NCBI GenBank assembly: GCA_021108415.1
Contig: JAIOQX010000005.1
Span: forward strand, 1 to 64,000
Reading direction: 5' to 3'
Source: Acholeplasmataceae bacterium
Lineage (GTDB): Bacteria > Bacillota_I > Bacilli_A > Acholeplasmatales > Acholeplasmataceae
DNA: 64,000 bases
Part shown: positions 1-7,780 of the stretch, in pieces
Position numbering within the stretch: the stretch's first letter is position 1
How the letters are laid out: every line of letters begins with the position of its first letter
Program-made: the position numbers and the translations under genes
The notes under the pieces: generated by a model
Told to the model about the DNA's origin: nothing
Database searches by the model: none
What the model saw: the letters and a program-made list of their open reading frames with translations, nothing else

Positions 1-21
1 AGGAGGTTTTTACTGTTTTAT

Positions 22-47
22 CTATTAAAGTCCTTGACTTTTAATAG
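22..47. other. Imperfect hairpin near window start
   Basis: An inverted repeat CTATTAAAGTC (22-32) / GACTTTTAATAG (36-47) pairs with one bulged base. No T-run follows on either strand, so it is not a standard terminator. It may be the 3' part of a structure belonging to a gene left of the window. The rest of 48-273 holds AT-rich sequence with a candidate -10 TATAAT at 202-207 for the downstream lipoprotein, without a convincing -35. Confidence 0.3.
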
Positions 48-273
48 TTAGTCACATCCTCATATATCATATTATATCATGTTGATAAAAAAGTGCTTAT
101 TAATATTTGTTATAATTTTTGTGGGGTTTATCTGAGTTTAGATAAATAAAAATCAAAAATATAAATATGATAGATAAAGATATACAAAAGAAAAAAAATG
201 GTATAATATTTATATATAAGAAATACCACATCAAGATATATAAAAAATATTAAAATATTTCAAGGAGAACAAG

Positions 274-1470
274 ATGAGACGTATAGTGGGAATATTCCTC
301 TTTATAAGTGCGCTTATTTTTTTAGTAGGATGTGTAGAAGATACTGATGACTTAACTGATATAGATGGCACAGATGATATCGTTGATCAACCTATAGATG
401 ATATAGATGATATTGTTGATCAGCCAATAAATAATTTAGACACATATGGGTTTGAATTTGAAATGCTTTCATATACAAATCCTATGTTTAATGTAAATAT
501 TACAGATATAGTTTTTGATGTCATTCAAAGAAAAATACATTTCCATTATGAAATCCTAGATTATACAAACGCTTCTAGATATTATTTTGTTTACGGATAT
601 GAGCATAAAGATCAACGTCCATTTCATCCTCTTGGGCAAAATAATTTTAAATCAAGTACTGATTATACATTAGATTTGATTTATGATACCAATAATCCAG
701 AAGCTTATGTATCGGTTGAAATGGGAAGATATAGCGCATCTCTTTCAGTCATTGGAGAAAATGTAGCATCCAATTCTGCAGGGTTTAAATATAGAATCAA
801 ATCTATAGAATCTAGAGCAGAAATTGATGATTATAATATCTATTTACCAACTGATGATAATGATCCATATCATCAAGCAAATGCGATTTTTAATGTTCAT
901 GATCCAGAACAAACCATTACATCTGTAAACTTTGTTTTATCAGTTGTCTTTATGGATAATTATGTCGTAGAAGAACAAACCATAGAAGTCAATTCATCAA
1001 TGTATACGAATGATTGGTTAATCATTGAAACTGTGCATTTTGCAAATTTATCACCGACTGTTCGTTATCAAATAACAGCCTATATCAGTGGACATGATGG
1101 TCAATTTGAATATGAGCATGTTAAAATCGGAATATCTCAAAACGAGATGCAAAATAACTATTTTATAAGAGAAGCATTCCATGGTCTTTATTGCGAGATT
1201 CAATCTTCTGTCAAAACAGACGAGACAACACATATTATATTAAACGTTGTAAATGAAGGCATTTTTCAAATAGATGGAGAAACACCAGTTCTATATTTAA
1301 ATTTTTATCACACTAGAGCAGATTATGATCCATATTTAAGTATCGAACTTAACGAAGGTATAAACGATTTGATTTTAACGAATACAGAAATTACTTTGAG
1401 TAATATTATTAGAGTAGAAGATTTAGCACGCACGATTGTTTTTTCTCAAGCAGGTATATATACAAGTTAA
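274..1470 (+). CDS. Lipoprotein of unknown function with Asp-rich N-terminal repeat
   Basis: This is a predicted membrane-anchored lipoprotein of 398 residues. The N-terminus has two Arg, a hydrophobic stretch and a lipobox FLVGC, with Cys20 as the lipidation site. Directly after it comes an acidic linker in which an 11-residue unit (DDIVDQPI type) is repeated; the DNA copies lie at 373-396 and 406-429. The remainder looks beta-rich, with Tyr/Asn-rich segments, and gives no recognisable family. The ATG at 274 is preceded by AAGGAG at 262-267. It is monocistronic, since a terminator follows at 1501. A substrate-binding or surface adhesin role is possible, but nothing in the sequence decides it. 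Confidence 0.75.
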   Translation: MRRIVGIFLFISALIFLVGCVEDTDDLTDIDGTDDIVDQPIDDIDDIVDQPINNLDTYGFEFEMLSYTNPMFNVNITDIVFDVIQRKIHFHYEILDYTNASRYYFVYGYEHKDQRPFHPLGQNNFKSSTDYTLDLIYDTNNPEAYVSVEMGRYSASLSVIGENVASNSAGFKYRIKSIESRAEIDDYNIYLPTDDNDPYHQANAIFNVHDPEQTITSVNFVLSVVFMDNYVVEEQTIEVNSSMYTNDWLIIETVHFANLSPTVRYQITAYISGHDGQFEYEHVKIGISQNEMQNNYFIREAFHGLYCEIQSSVKTDETTHIILNVVNEGIFQIDGETPVLYLNFYHTRADYDPYLSIELNEGINDLILTNTEITLSNIIRVEDLARTIVFSQAGIYTS

Positions 1471-1500
1471 GTTGATAAATACTACATGAATAGACTCATA

Positions 1501-1532
1501 AAACCTCGTTTATTGAAAATGAGGTTTTTTTT
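1501..1532 (+). terminator. Rho-independent terminator
   Basis: Stem AAACCTC (1501-1507) pairs with GAGGTTT (1521-1527) and is followed by a T-run to 1532. It ends the lipoprotein transcript. Confidence 0.8.
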
Positions 1533-1635
1533 GATAGTTTTATTTAAAAACAATAAACTCTTGAAAATGTAATATTTAAAGATATATGCTAAAATAAAAG
1601 ATAAGAAAACAAGATGAAAAAACAAGGGGATATAT

Positions 1636-2388
1636 ATGAAATTAGTCAATTGGAATGTTAATGGATTTAGAGCAGTGATGAAAAAAGGATTTGAATCTTT
1701 TTTTAAAGATATAAATGCTGATATCTTTTCTATACAAGAAACGAAGATGCAAGAACTTCAAAAAGAATGGAGTTTTGATGGATATTATGAATATTGGAAT
1801 GATGCGGATAAAAAAGGTTATGCAGGTACTGCTGTATATACAAAGATTAAACCTAATGAAGTAATCTATGGTATTAATGGAGAAGGATATAATGATGAAG
1901 GTAGAGTAATCACCCTATCTTTCGATGAGTTTTATTTTGTAACATGTTATGTTCCAAATTCAAAGCGTGAGTTATTAAGATTAGAAGGTAGAATGGAATT
2001 TGAAGATTTAATGAGAGATTATTTAGTGAAACTCGATCAAGTTAAACCAGTAATCTATACAGGAGATTTAAATGTTGCGCATATGCCAATTGATTTAAAA
2101 CATCCAAATTCAAATACTAGAAATCCTGGCTTTACTGATGAAGAGAGAAATAAGTTTTCTTTACTTCTTGAAAAAGGCTTTGTAGATACATTTAGAACAC
2201 TTTATCCAGATACGATAAAATACAGTTGGTGGAGCTATATGTTTCAGTCAAGATTAAAAAACGTTGGATGGAGAATAGATTATTATATAGTCAGTCAAAG
2301 ACTGATGGATAAAGTAATTGATTCACAAATACTAACTGAAATAGAAGGCAGTGATCACTGCCCGGTAAGCTTAGATATTAAACTTTAA
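1636..2388 (+). CDS. xth: Exodeoxyribonuclease III / AP endonuclease
   Basis: DNA repair enzyme of the exonuclease III (ExoA/Xth) class in the endonuclease/exonuclease/phosphatase fold. It cuts 5' of abasic sites and removes 3' blocks using a divalent metal. The 250-residue length is normal for the family. Visible signature positions are NVNG near residue 7, metal-binding Glu35 in IQETK, Asp144 and Asn146 in TGDLN, the GWRIDYY segment, and the terminal Asp240-His241 in GSDHCPV. ATG 1636 has AAGGGG about 7 bases upstream. The DUF2161 gene starts 10 bp after the stop, so the two are probably co-transcribed, together with the small membrane genes that follow. Confidence 0.95.
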   Translation: MKLVNWNVNGFRAVMKKGFESFFKDINADIFSIQETKMQELQKEWSFDGYYEYWNDADKKGYAGTAVYTKIKPNEVIYGINGEGYNDEGRVITLSFDEFYFVTCYVPNSKRELLRLEGRMEFEDLMRDYLVKLDQVKPVIYTGDLNVAHMPIDLKHPNSNTRNPGFTDEERNKFSLLLEKGFVDTFRTLYPDTIKYSWWSYMFQSRLKNVGWRIDYYIVSQRLMDKVIDSQILTEIEGSDHCPVSLDIKL

Positions 2389-2398
2389 GAGGTTATAT

Positions 2399-3088
2399 AT
2401 GAGAGAAACAGAACTTTATCTACCTGTTAAAAACTTATTAATTTCACAAGGGTTTGATGTCAAAGCTGAGGTGAAAGACATAGATGTACTTGCTATGAAA
2501 GATGAGTTTATGCTTGCAGTAGAATTAAAGACAAAACTATCAATTAAATTAATATATCAAGCAATTGATCGGCAAAAGATTGTCGATCAAGTTTATATTG
2601 CACTTCCGAAATCAGCAATTAAAATTAGATCAGCTTCGTATAGAAACTTAAGTTATTTATTAAAAAGATTAGAAATCGGATTAATTTTAGTAGATGATCA
2701 AGTTGCTGAAGTCAATATAGAGGCAAATATCTATGATATGGAAAGATCAAGAACCAGATATAAAAAAAGAAAGCAACAAACTCTAAAAGAATTTCGCTTA
2801 AGAAAGTTTAATAAGAATACTGGTGGTACAAGAGATAAAAAGATAACCAGATATAAAGAATCAGTAATTGAGATTGCCGTCTATATGATTGAACATTATC
2901 CGTGTTCACCTAAAGAAATTAAAGCAGCAACTCACATCCAAAAGACAGCATCCATCCTACAAAAAAACTATGAAGGATATTTTTTAAGAGTCTCTAGAGG
3001 GTTATATCAAGTTAATGATGATAAAATTGAAGAGATATTAAAGTTAAAAAAATTGTTAAAAGAAGGTGTGTCAAATGAAAATAGCTAA
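2399..3088 (+). CDS. DUF2161-like PD-(D/E)XK nuclease-fold protein
   Basis: The 229-residue protein resembles the DUF2161 (COG5482) family, predicted PD-(D/E)XK phosphodiesterases of unknown substrate. The N-terminal domain shows the nuclease-core pattern: Asp29 in DIDVLA, then AVELKTK giving the E-x-K pair around residues 43-45. The middle is strongly basic (ERSRTRYKKRKQQ). The C-terminal part resembles a small winged helix ending in FLRVSRGLYQV. It lies 10 bp after xth and overlaps the next gene by 14 bp, suggesting one operon and perhaps a DNA-related job. The family assignment comes from memory of the motif pattern. Confidence 0.7.
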   Translation: MRETELYLPVKNLLISQGFDVKAEVKDIDVLAMKDEFMLAVELKTKLSIKLIYQAIDRQKIVDQVYIALPKSAIKIRSASYRNLSYLLKRLEIGLILVDDQVAEVNIEANIYDMERSRTRYKKRKQQTLKEFRLRKFNKNTGGTRDKKITRYKESVIEIAVYMIEHYPCSPKEIKAATHIQKTASILQKNYEGYFLRVSRGLYQVNDDKIEEILKLKKLLKEGVSNENS

Positions 3089-3431
3089 GATTATATCTGC
3101 AATCGGTGTACTTGCGATGACGATTGCTTTATTAAACGGATTTATTAATGGTAGTTTTTTTGATGATGGATCAATCATCTTAAACAATCCTTGGGGGATT
3201 GTTTCACTTGTTGATTTATATGTAGGATTTATTATATTTTCTATGTGGATTTACTTTCGAGAAGAAAAGAAGGTCTATAGTATTTTATGGATTATATCTG
3301 TAATGGTTTTAGGATTCTTCTCGGTTAGTGTATATGTTTTGATTGCTTTGATTAAAAGTAATAATGATTGGCTTGAATTCTTTTTGGGATATCAAAAAGA
3401 AAATCTTATTAAAGATTTAATTAAAAAATGA
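3075..3431 (+). CDS. Small membrane protein, unknown function
   Basis: A 118-residue protein with about three hydrophobic segments (near residues 5-23, 42-60 and 70-95) and a lysine-rich tail. I do not recognise a family. The start is placed at ATG 3075, which has AGAAGG 8 bases upstream, rather than at the GTG nine bases earlier. It overlaps the end of the DUF2161 gene and shares an ATGA junction with the next gene, so translation is probably coupled. Confidence 0.65.
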   Translation: MKIAKIISAIGVLAMTIALLNGFINGSFFDDGSIILNNPWGIVSLVDLYVGFIIFSMWIYFREEKKVYSILWIISVMVLGFFSVSVYVLIALIKSNNDWLEFFLGYQKENLIKDLIKK

Positions 3432-4099
3432 AAAATCTTTTAAAAGAAGTATCTGAAGAACTCATCTTAGTTTTGAAGGGCAGAACTCTAGATACATTGA
3501 TACCACCAATTTTATTCGCAATTGTTTTAAGTTTTTTTAATTTAGAAATTGCATTGGTGACCTCAGTTAGTCTAGCTGTTATTATATTAGGCATTAGAAT
3601 ATATAAGAAAGATGAAATCAAATATGCACTTTTTGGGTTTGTTGCTATTTCAATTGCTGCATTCTTTTCCTATTTAAATCAAAGTCCAGTTGATTATTTT
3701 ATTCCAGATATTATTGGTAGTGCATTATCTGTGATCATTGCGGCCATCTCTTTAGTTATTAGAAAACCAATGGCAGCATATTTATCACATTTAACAAGAG
3801 GATGGCCACTTGATTGGTTTTGGAGAGATGATGTTAGACCAGCTTATATGCAAGTGACTTACTTATGGTTTGCATATTTTATATTTAGAACCATATTAGA
3901 ATCAGCTATTTATTTAACTGGAAATGTTGGACGATTTGTATTGGTAAATACATTATTAGGCTTTCCGTTACTGATCTTGATATTGACTATAAGCTATATT
4001 TATGGCATTTATAGACTAAGAAAACTTGGTGGACCAGGTGTTGATGAATATATAAATGATAAAGAACCTCCTTATAAAGGTCAAACAAGAGGTTTTTAA
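3428..4099 (+). CDS. DUF3159-like integral membrane protein
   Basis: A 223-residue protein with roughly six membrane segments. The pattern (ILVLKGRTLDTLIPP, then a charged IRIYKKDEIKYAL loop, then RGWPLDWFWRDDVRPAY followed by TYLWFAYFIFRTILE) matches what I know of DUF3159, a family of uncharacterised membrane proteins related to intracellular-septation-protein-like folds. It starts inside the stop codon of the preceding gene (ATGA) and is the last gene of the xth operon. Its function is unknown. Confidence 0.6.
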   Translation: MKNLLKEVSEELILVLKGRTLDTLIPPILFAIVLSFFNLEIALVTSVSLAVIILGIRIYKKDEIKYALFGFVAISIAAFFSYLNQSPVDYFIPDIIGSALSVIIAAISLVIRKPMAAYLSHLTRGWPLDWFWRDDVRPAYMQVTYLWFAYFIFRTILESAIYLTGNVGRFVLVNTLLGFPLLILILTISYIYGIYRLRKLGGPGVDEYINDKEPPYKGQTRGF

Positions 4100-4117
4100 G
4101 ATAAAAAGTTTTTTTAC

Positions 4118-4145
4118 TTGTATTTAAAAAATATTGTGGTAAGAT
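4118..4145 (+). promoter_or_regulatory. Putative sigma-A promoter of the small RNA
   Basis: TTGTAT (4118-4123), a 16-bp spacer and TAAGAT (4140-4145). The predicted start at about 4151-4153 falls exactly at the first base of the long closing stem of the RNA that follows. Confidence 0.5.
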
Positions 4146-4150
4146 GAAGG

Positions 4151-4358
4151 TGTATTCCCCATATATAGATTTTTAGTTTTTACTGAATTGAAGATATTGT
4201 AAGGAATTAAGGATTCAATAGATTTAAAGCAAGATTTATGTTAATTACGTTTTAATATTTAAGTTTTTAATATTTAAGATTAGATTTAGTTTATATATAA
4301 TTGTTGGATTATATATGGGGAATACTCTAATATAAAGCACCTTTAAGAGGTGTTTTTT
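4151..4358 (+). ncRNA. Candidate structured small RNA, 6S-RNA-like
   Basis: This fills the 333-bp gap between two membrane genes, which has no credible ORF. A perfect 16-bp closing stem is formed by GTATTCCCCATATATA (4152-4167) and its exact complement at 4310-4325, enclosing about 142 nt. The interior has weaker pairings, such as TGAAT / ATTCA around 4190-4220, and a duplicated TTTTAATATTTAAG segment. A promoter starts at the stem base and an intrinsic terminator follows at 4338. A long closing stem around an AU-rich centre, with a total length near 200 nt, is the architecture of 6S RNA, the RNA polymerase-binding regulator. The identity is an inference. tmRNA, RNase P RNA and SRP RNA do not fit. 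Confidence 0.5.
4338..4358 (+). terminator. Rho-independent terminator of the small RNA
   Basis: CACCT (4338-4342), a 5-nt loop and AGGTG (4348-4352) are followed by six T residues. Confidence 0.75.
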
Positions 4359-4432
4359 ATTATATCAAAGCGTATTAAGAAAGGTTTTACTAAATCAGTG
4401 ATAAAATCGTTTTAATAAATGAGGTGATTGAT

Positions 4433-4843
4433 ATGGGATTTAAAGATCTATTTGTGATGTTTAAAACGGATACAACAAAGAAGTTTAAAGTAAGTGTAAT
4501 TGTTTCAATAGTCTTGTTTATCGTAATGATTGTTACTTTCTTGCATGGATTTTTATCTGTAAGATCAAATTATGTATATGATTTAAATACACATATAACA
4601 ATCATGTATTTTAGTTTTCTAGGTGGAATCATTGCATTTATGGTTAGAAACTTCTCTAAACATAAATTTTTTAAGGGTCTTGGATTGATTCTTTTAAAAG
4701 TCTTTGTGTTGCTAATAGCTGCTTATATTTTGTATGCATTAGCATTGCAAACATTGATCATTCCAGATTTATATATAAATGATACATTATTTATTTTAGC
4801 TACTTTGATAAGCATAACAATTATTAAACTTATTTTAGGCTAA
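4433..4843 (+). CDS. Four-helix membrane protein, unknown function
   Basis: A 136-residue protein with four predicted membrane helices (about residues 20-42, 58-76, 84-108 and 114-134) and a basic cytoplasmic N-terminus. No family is recognised. ATG 4433 is preferred over the upstream GTG 4424 because GAGGTG at 4421-4426 then sits at normal spacing. It follows the small-RNA terminator, so it needs its own promoter. Confidence 0.6.
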   Translation: MGFKDLFVMFKTDTTKKFKVSVIVSIVLFIVMIVTFLHGFLSVRSNYVYDLNTHITIMYFSFLGGIIAFMVRNFSKHKFFKGLGLILLKVFVLLIAAYILYALALQTLIIPDLYINDTLFILATLISITIIKLILG

Positions 4844-4882
4844 TCATGTTATAATATAAAAAAAGTTGAAGGAATTATTTAT

Positions 4883-5725
4883 ATGTATGTTGAAGTAGGC
4901 AATTTCTATTATTTTTTATATTTTGCAATCGCAATTTTAATTACGACAGGCTTAATCTTATATTTAAAAAATAAAGATGACAAGGTTAAAAGAAAAGTCA
5001 TCTTATTTTTGTTATTTTCTGCATTTGCCCTTCATTTTATCAAGTTATTATTTTATCCATATAATACAATGTTTCCAGAAATTATCAGAAAGTCATCATT
5101 TGAAAATGTATGTGCAGTTTCGACTTTGGTATTTCCATTTATATTTTTATCTAAGAGTAAGATTTTAAAAGATTATATGATTGTTGCGGGTATTTTTTCT
5201 GGATTTATAGCCTATATTTATCCTACAGAAGCAATATTTGACACCTTCGATAGTGTTTACTTTGGCATGAAAGGTGCATTTAGCTTTGATGTGATTAGGT
5301 TTTATTATGCGCATCTAGTGATTTTTCTAGCTCCATTTTTAATGGGATACTTTAAGCTTCATGAATTCAAATTCAAAAGACTCATCTTTTTACCAATTAT
5401 GATTATGCTCATGCTAACAACAATATATTTAAATGAAGTCATCTTGCTAAATTTAGGATGGATAGATCCTAATGGTTTTGGCGATGTGAATATAAGAAAC
5501 TCATCTTTCGTGTTTGGAGTTTCAGAACATTATAAAAATGCAGCAAGTATTTTTGATGTCTTTGTTTTTGACTTTTTAAAAACAAATCCATTTAACGGAA
5601 ACCAACAGTATTGGCCAGTTATTTGGATGATTGTTCCAATATTTGTGTATTCACCTATTTTAGCCTTGATATCAAATATACCGTTTTTTATACAAAATAA
5701 TGTTTCAAAATTGAGACATAAATAA
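4883..5725 (+). CDS. Integral membrane protein, possibly YwaF/TMEM164-like
   Basis: A 280-residue protein with about seven hydrophobic helices. The segment SSFENVCAVSTLVFPFIFLSKSKILKDYM, a cytosolic loop and LAPFLMGYF recall the YwaF (TIGR02206) family of membrane proteins, but I hold this loosely. ATG 4883 follows GAAGGA at 4867-4872. A -10-like TATAAT lies at 4850-4855. It is a single gene bounded by the terminator at 5755. Confidence 0.55.
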   Translation: MYVEVGNFYYFLYFAIAILITTGLILYLKNKDDKVKRKVILFLLFSAFALHFIKLLFYPYNTMFPEIIRKSSFENVCAVSTLVFPFIFLSKSKILKDYMIVAGIFSGFIAYIYPTEAIFDTFDSVYFGMKGAFSFDVIRFYYAHLVIFLAPFLMGYFKLHEFKFKRLIFLPIMIMLMLTTIYLNEVILLNLGWIDPNGFGDVNIRNSSFVFGVSEHYKNAASIFDVFVFDFLKTNPFNGNQQYWPVIWMIVPIFVYSPILALISNIPFFIQNNVSKLRHK

Positions 5726-5754
5726 AGTTTTTTCATTTTAAAATTATAAAAACA

Positions 5755-5800
5755 AACACTTTAGCATCTAGAATTCTAGATAAACTAAGGTGTTTTTTTA
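5755..5800 (+). terminator. Rho-independent terminator
   Basis: Stem AACACTTTAG (5755-5764) pairs with CTAAGGTGTT (5785-5794) through one G-T wobble, with an inner TCTAGAATTCTAGA palindrome and a T-run. Confidence 0.8.
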
Positions 5801-5852
5801 AATACATATCAAAGATATGAAAAAAACAATAAATAAAAAGTATAGAAAAGTG

Positions 5853-5881
5853 TTGACAACATATACTATGCAATGTATAAT
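5853..5881 (+). promoter_or_regulatory. Consensus promoter with embedded PadR-type operator
   Basis: TTGACA (5853-5858), exactly 17 bp, then TATAAT (5876-5881). The spacer carries a dyad ATAC-N8-GTAT, resembling operators used by PadR repressors. This suggests autorepression of the padR operon that follows. Confidence 0.75.
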
Positions 5882-5911
5882 ATAAGCCATAAGGTAGTAT
5901 GAGGTGAATTT

Positions 5912-6214
5912 ATGAAACAGCAAGTGAAAAAAGGAATTCTTGAAATATTCGTTTTAGCCATGCTCATGAAAGGTGATTCATATGGATACAAGATTGTAAA
6001 TGATCTTGTAGAACATATACCGATTACTGAATCAACGCTTTATCCAATCTTAAGAAGATTAGAAAAAGCAAATGAGTTAAATACTTATAATGAATTGTTT
6101 CAAGGAAGAAATAGAAAATATTATCAAATAACAAAAATTGGGAAAAAACATGTGGAAGAGTTCTTAATTGAATGGGAAGATGTTAGAAAAATTTTTGATA
6201 TATTGATGAAATGA
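5912..6214 (+). CDS. PadR family transcriptional regulator
   Basis: A 100-residue winged-helix repressor of the compact PadR-s2 type. The typical start KGILEIFVLAMLMKGDSYGYKIV, the recognition-helix segment ITESTLYPILRRLEKANEL and the wing FQGRNRKYYQIT are all present. It is followed 7 bp later by a DUF1700 (HAAS) gene and then a DUF4097 gene. In Firmicutes this trio forms a standard envelope-stress or lipid-active-compound responsive unit. A consensus promoter with an overlapping dyad suggests it represses its own operon. Confidence 0.9.
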   Translation: MKQQVKKGILEIFVLAMLMKGDSYGYKIVNDLVEHIPITESTLYPILRRLEKANELNTYNELFQGRNRKYYQITKIGKKHVEEFLIEWEDVRKIFDILMK

Positions 6215-6221
6215 GGATTAT

Positions 6222-6794
6222 ATGAAAACTTTTTTAAAAGAACTAGAAAAAGAATTAAAAAGCAGATTTTATGTCAATGAGGTTTCTGATATCATATCTT
6301 ATTATGAAGAGATGATACAAGAAAGATTATCTGATGGAGAACTTATAGAGGATATCTTAAGTGACTATGATGCAAAAGAAATCGCAAAATCAATGACAAC
6401 TGATGTCATCATGAAGCGTGCAAATGATACGTATAGAGTGGTTGCGAAAAGTTCAAAACAGCTTTTAAACTTCTTGTTGTCCACACCATTATTAGTCCCA
6501 ATTGGATTTGCATATATTATTATGCTTATTGTATTTGGGTCTATCATCTTAGGATTAGGTGCAGCCATTATTTCAACATTAACAGGTATTGTGATTGTTT
6601 TAGTTAATATGCTTGAATCTGGACTAGGTCAAGCAGAAATCTTTGCATTTGTTGGCTTATCATTAATCGGCTTTTCATTTATGGCTTTTATGTTTATGTG
6701 GTCTTCAAAAATTGCGATATACATTTCTAGACAGATGATTCAATTATTTAGTAAACTAGCTAAGAATAAGGAGAAAAAGTATGAAGATATTTAA
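6222..6794 (+). CDS. DUF1700 / HAAS signalling-domain membrane protein
   Basis: A 190-residue protein. The N-terminal ~75 residues match the HAAS/DUF1700 pattern (FLKELEKELKSR followed by ISYYEEMIQERLSDG and a DYDAKEIAKSM helix). After a linker come two or three membrane helices (about 88-125, 130-150 and 155-175). HAAS domains are thought to interact with PadR partners. It sits between padR and the DUF4097 gene and overlaps the latter by 14 bp. Confidence 0.85.
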   Translation: MKTFLKELEKELKSRFYVNEVSDIISYYEEMIQERLSDGELIEDILSDYDAKEIAKSMTTDVIMKRANDTYRVVAKSSKQLLNFLLSTPLLVPIGFAYIIMLIVFGSIILGLGAAIISTLTGIVIVLVNMLESGLGQAEIFAFVGLSLIGFSFMAFMFMWSSKIAIYISRQMIQLFSKLAKNKEKKYEDI

Positions 6795-7737
6795 TAGAAT
6801 CATTTTATTAGTATTTGTGATTGGTGTTAGTTTAGTAGCTGTAGCATTTAGTCAAGGTCTTGATTTAAGAAATCTTGGAGATTTCTTTATTGATGATGAA
6901 GCATATGGCGATCAAATAGAGTATGTATCTACAACAGTTATTGATGAGATAAATATTAATGTAGATACTAGACATATTATTGTCAAAGAATCAGAGACTG
7001 ATGATCTTTATCTTACATATTACTCAAAAGAAGATGACACGTGGACAATTAATGAATCAAATGGTGTTCTTTCTCTAATACAAAAAAGTCAACCAACATC
7101 TTTTTCTTGGTTTAAATTCAAATTTGGGTCTTATGAAGTGATGTCTTTGACACTATTTATACCTTCTGACTTGAGTCTAGATTATACATTATTAAGCGAT
7201 ACTGGTGAAATCAAATATATAGACGGGCCAAGTCAGGCTAATCATGTCAATGTTGAAACGGATACCGGAAGTATAAAATTAGAAAACATAGATTTAAATA
7301 GTTTGAGTGTTAAAGTTGATACAGGAACCGTCAGAGTAAAAGATTTAAACACATTACAAGATATAGATGTTTTAGTGGATACAGGTAGTGTATACGTCGA
7401 TGAAGTTACATCTAATAACCTAGATATATATACCAATACTGGAAGTATTATTGTCACTAATTCTTTTATATCAGCTCTTATGGATTTAGAAACTGATACA
7501 GGTTCAATTAATGTAGAGGAAAGTAGTGCAAATGCTTATGATCTGAGAAGTGATTTAGGATCAGTTGATTTTGAACATTCTACATTAGCTAATATGAGTT
7601 GTGATCTTCAAACTGATACAGGAAGTATTAGAGTTAATGGAGATGCTCAAGGCAAAACATATCGTTTAACAAATGGCTCTATTATGTTAAACATAGAAGT
7701 AGATACAGGCAGTATTACAGTTAATATATTAGATTAA
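6781..7737 (+). CDS. DUF4097 beta-helical surface protein
   Basis: A 318-residue protein with an N-terminal signal anchor (about residues 5-24), then a beta domain, then some nine turns of a repeat ending in DTGS or a close variant about every 20-23 residues (VETDTGSIKL, VKVDTGTVRV, VLVDTGSVYV and so on). This is the hallmark of DUF4097 (LiaG-like) single-stranded beta-helix proteins exposed outside the membrane. It is the last gene of the PadR operon and overlaps the DUF1700 gene. The ligand is unknown. Confidence 0.85.
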   Translation: MKIFNRIILLVFVIGVSLVAVAFSQGLDLRNLGDFFIDDEAYGDQIEYVSTTVIDEININVDTRHIIVKESETDDLYLTYYSKEDDTWTINESNGVLSLIQKSQPTSFSWFKFKFGSYEVMSLTLFIPSDLSLDYTLLSDTGEIKYIDGPSQANHVNVETDTGSIKLENIDLNSLSVKVDTGTVRVKDLNTLQDIDVLVDTGSVYVDEVTSNNLDIYTNTGSIIVTNSFISALMDLETDTGSINVEESSANAYDLRSDLGSVDFEHSTLANMSCDLQTDTGSIRVNGDAQGKTYRLTNGSIMLNIEVDTGSITVNILD

Positions 7738-7742
7738 AGAAA

Positions 7743-7780
7743 AAGCATCATATCAAAATTTGATATGATGCTTATTATTT
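7743..7780. terminator. Bidirectional terminator
   Basis: A 15-bp perfect dyad, AAGCATCATATCAAA (7743-7757) and its complement (7759-7773), lies between the convergent DUF4097 and gnd genes, with A- and T-rich flanks usable on both strands. Confidence 0.8.

Noticed and set aside
373-429. CRISPR or mobile repeat at the short duplicated segment in the first lipoprotein gene
   Set aside because: Only two diverged copies, in frame within a coding sequence, encoding an Asp-rich linker.
4118-4358. tmRNA, RNase P RNA or SRP RNA in the gene-free gap
   Set aside because: No T-arm sequence, no tag reading frame, no conserved RNase P or SRP core motifs, and the length is too short for RNase P or tmRNA.
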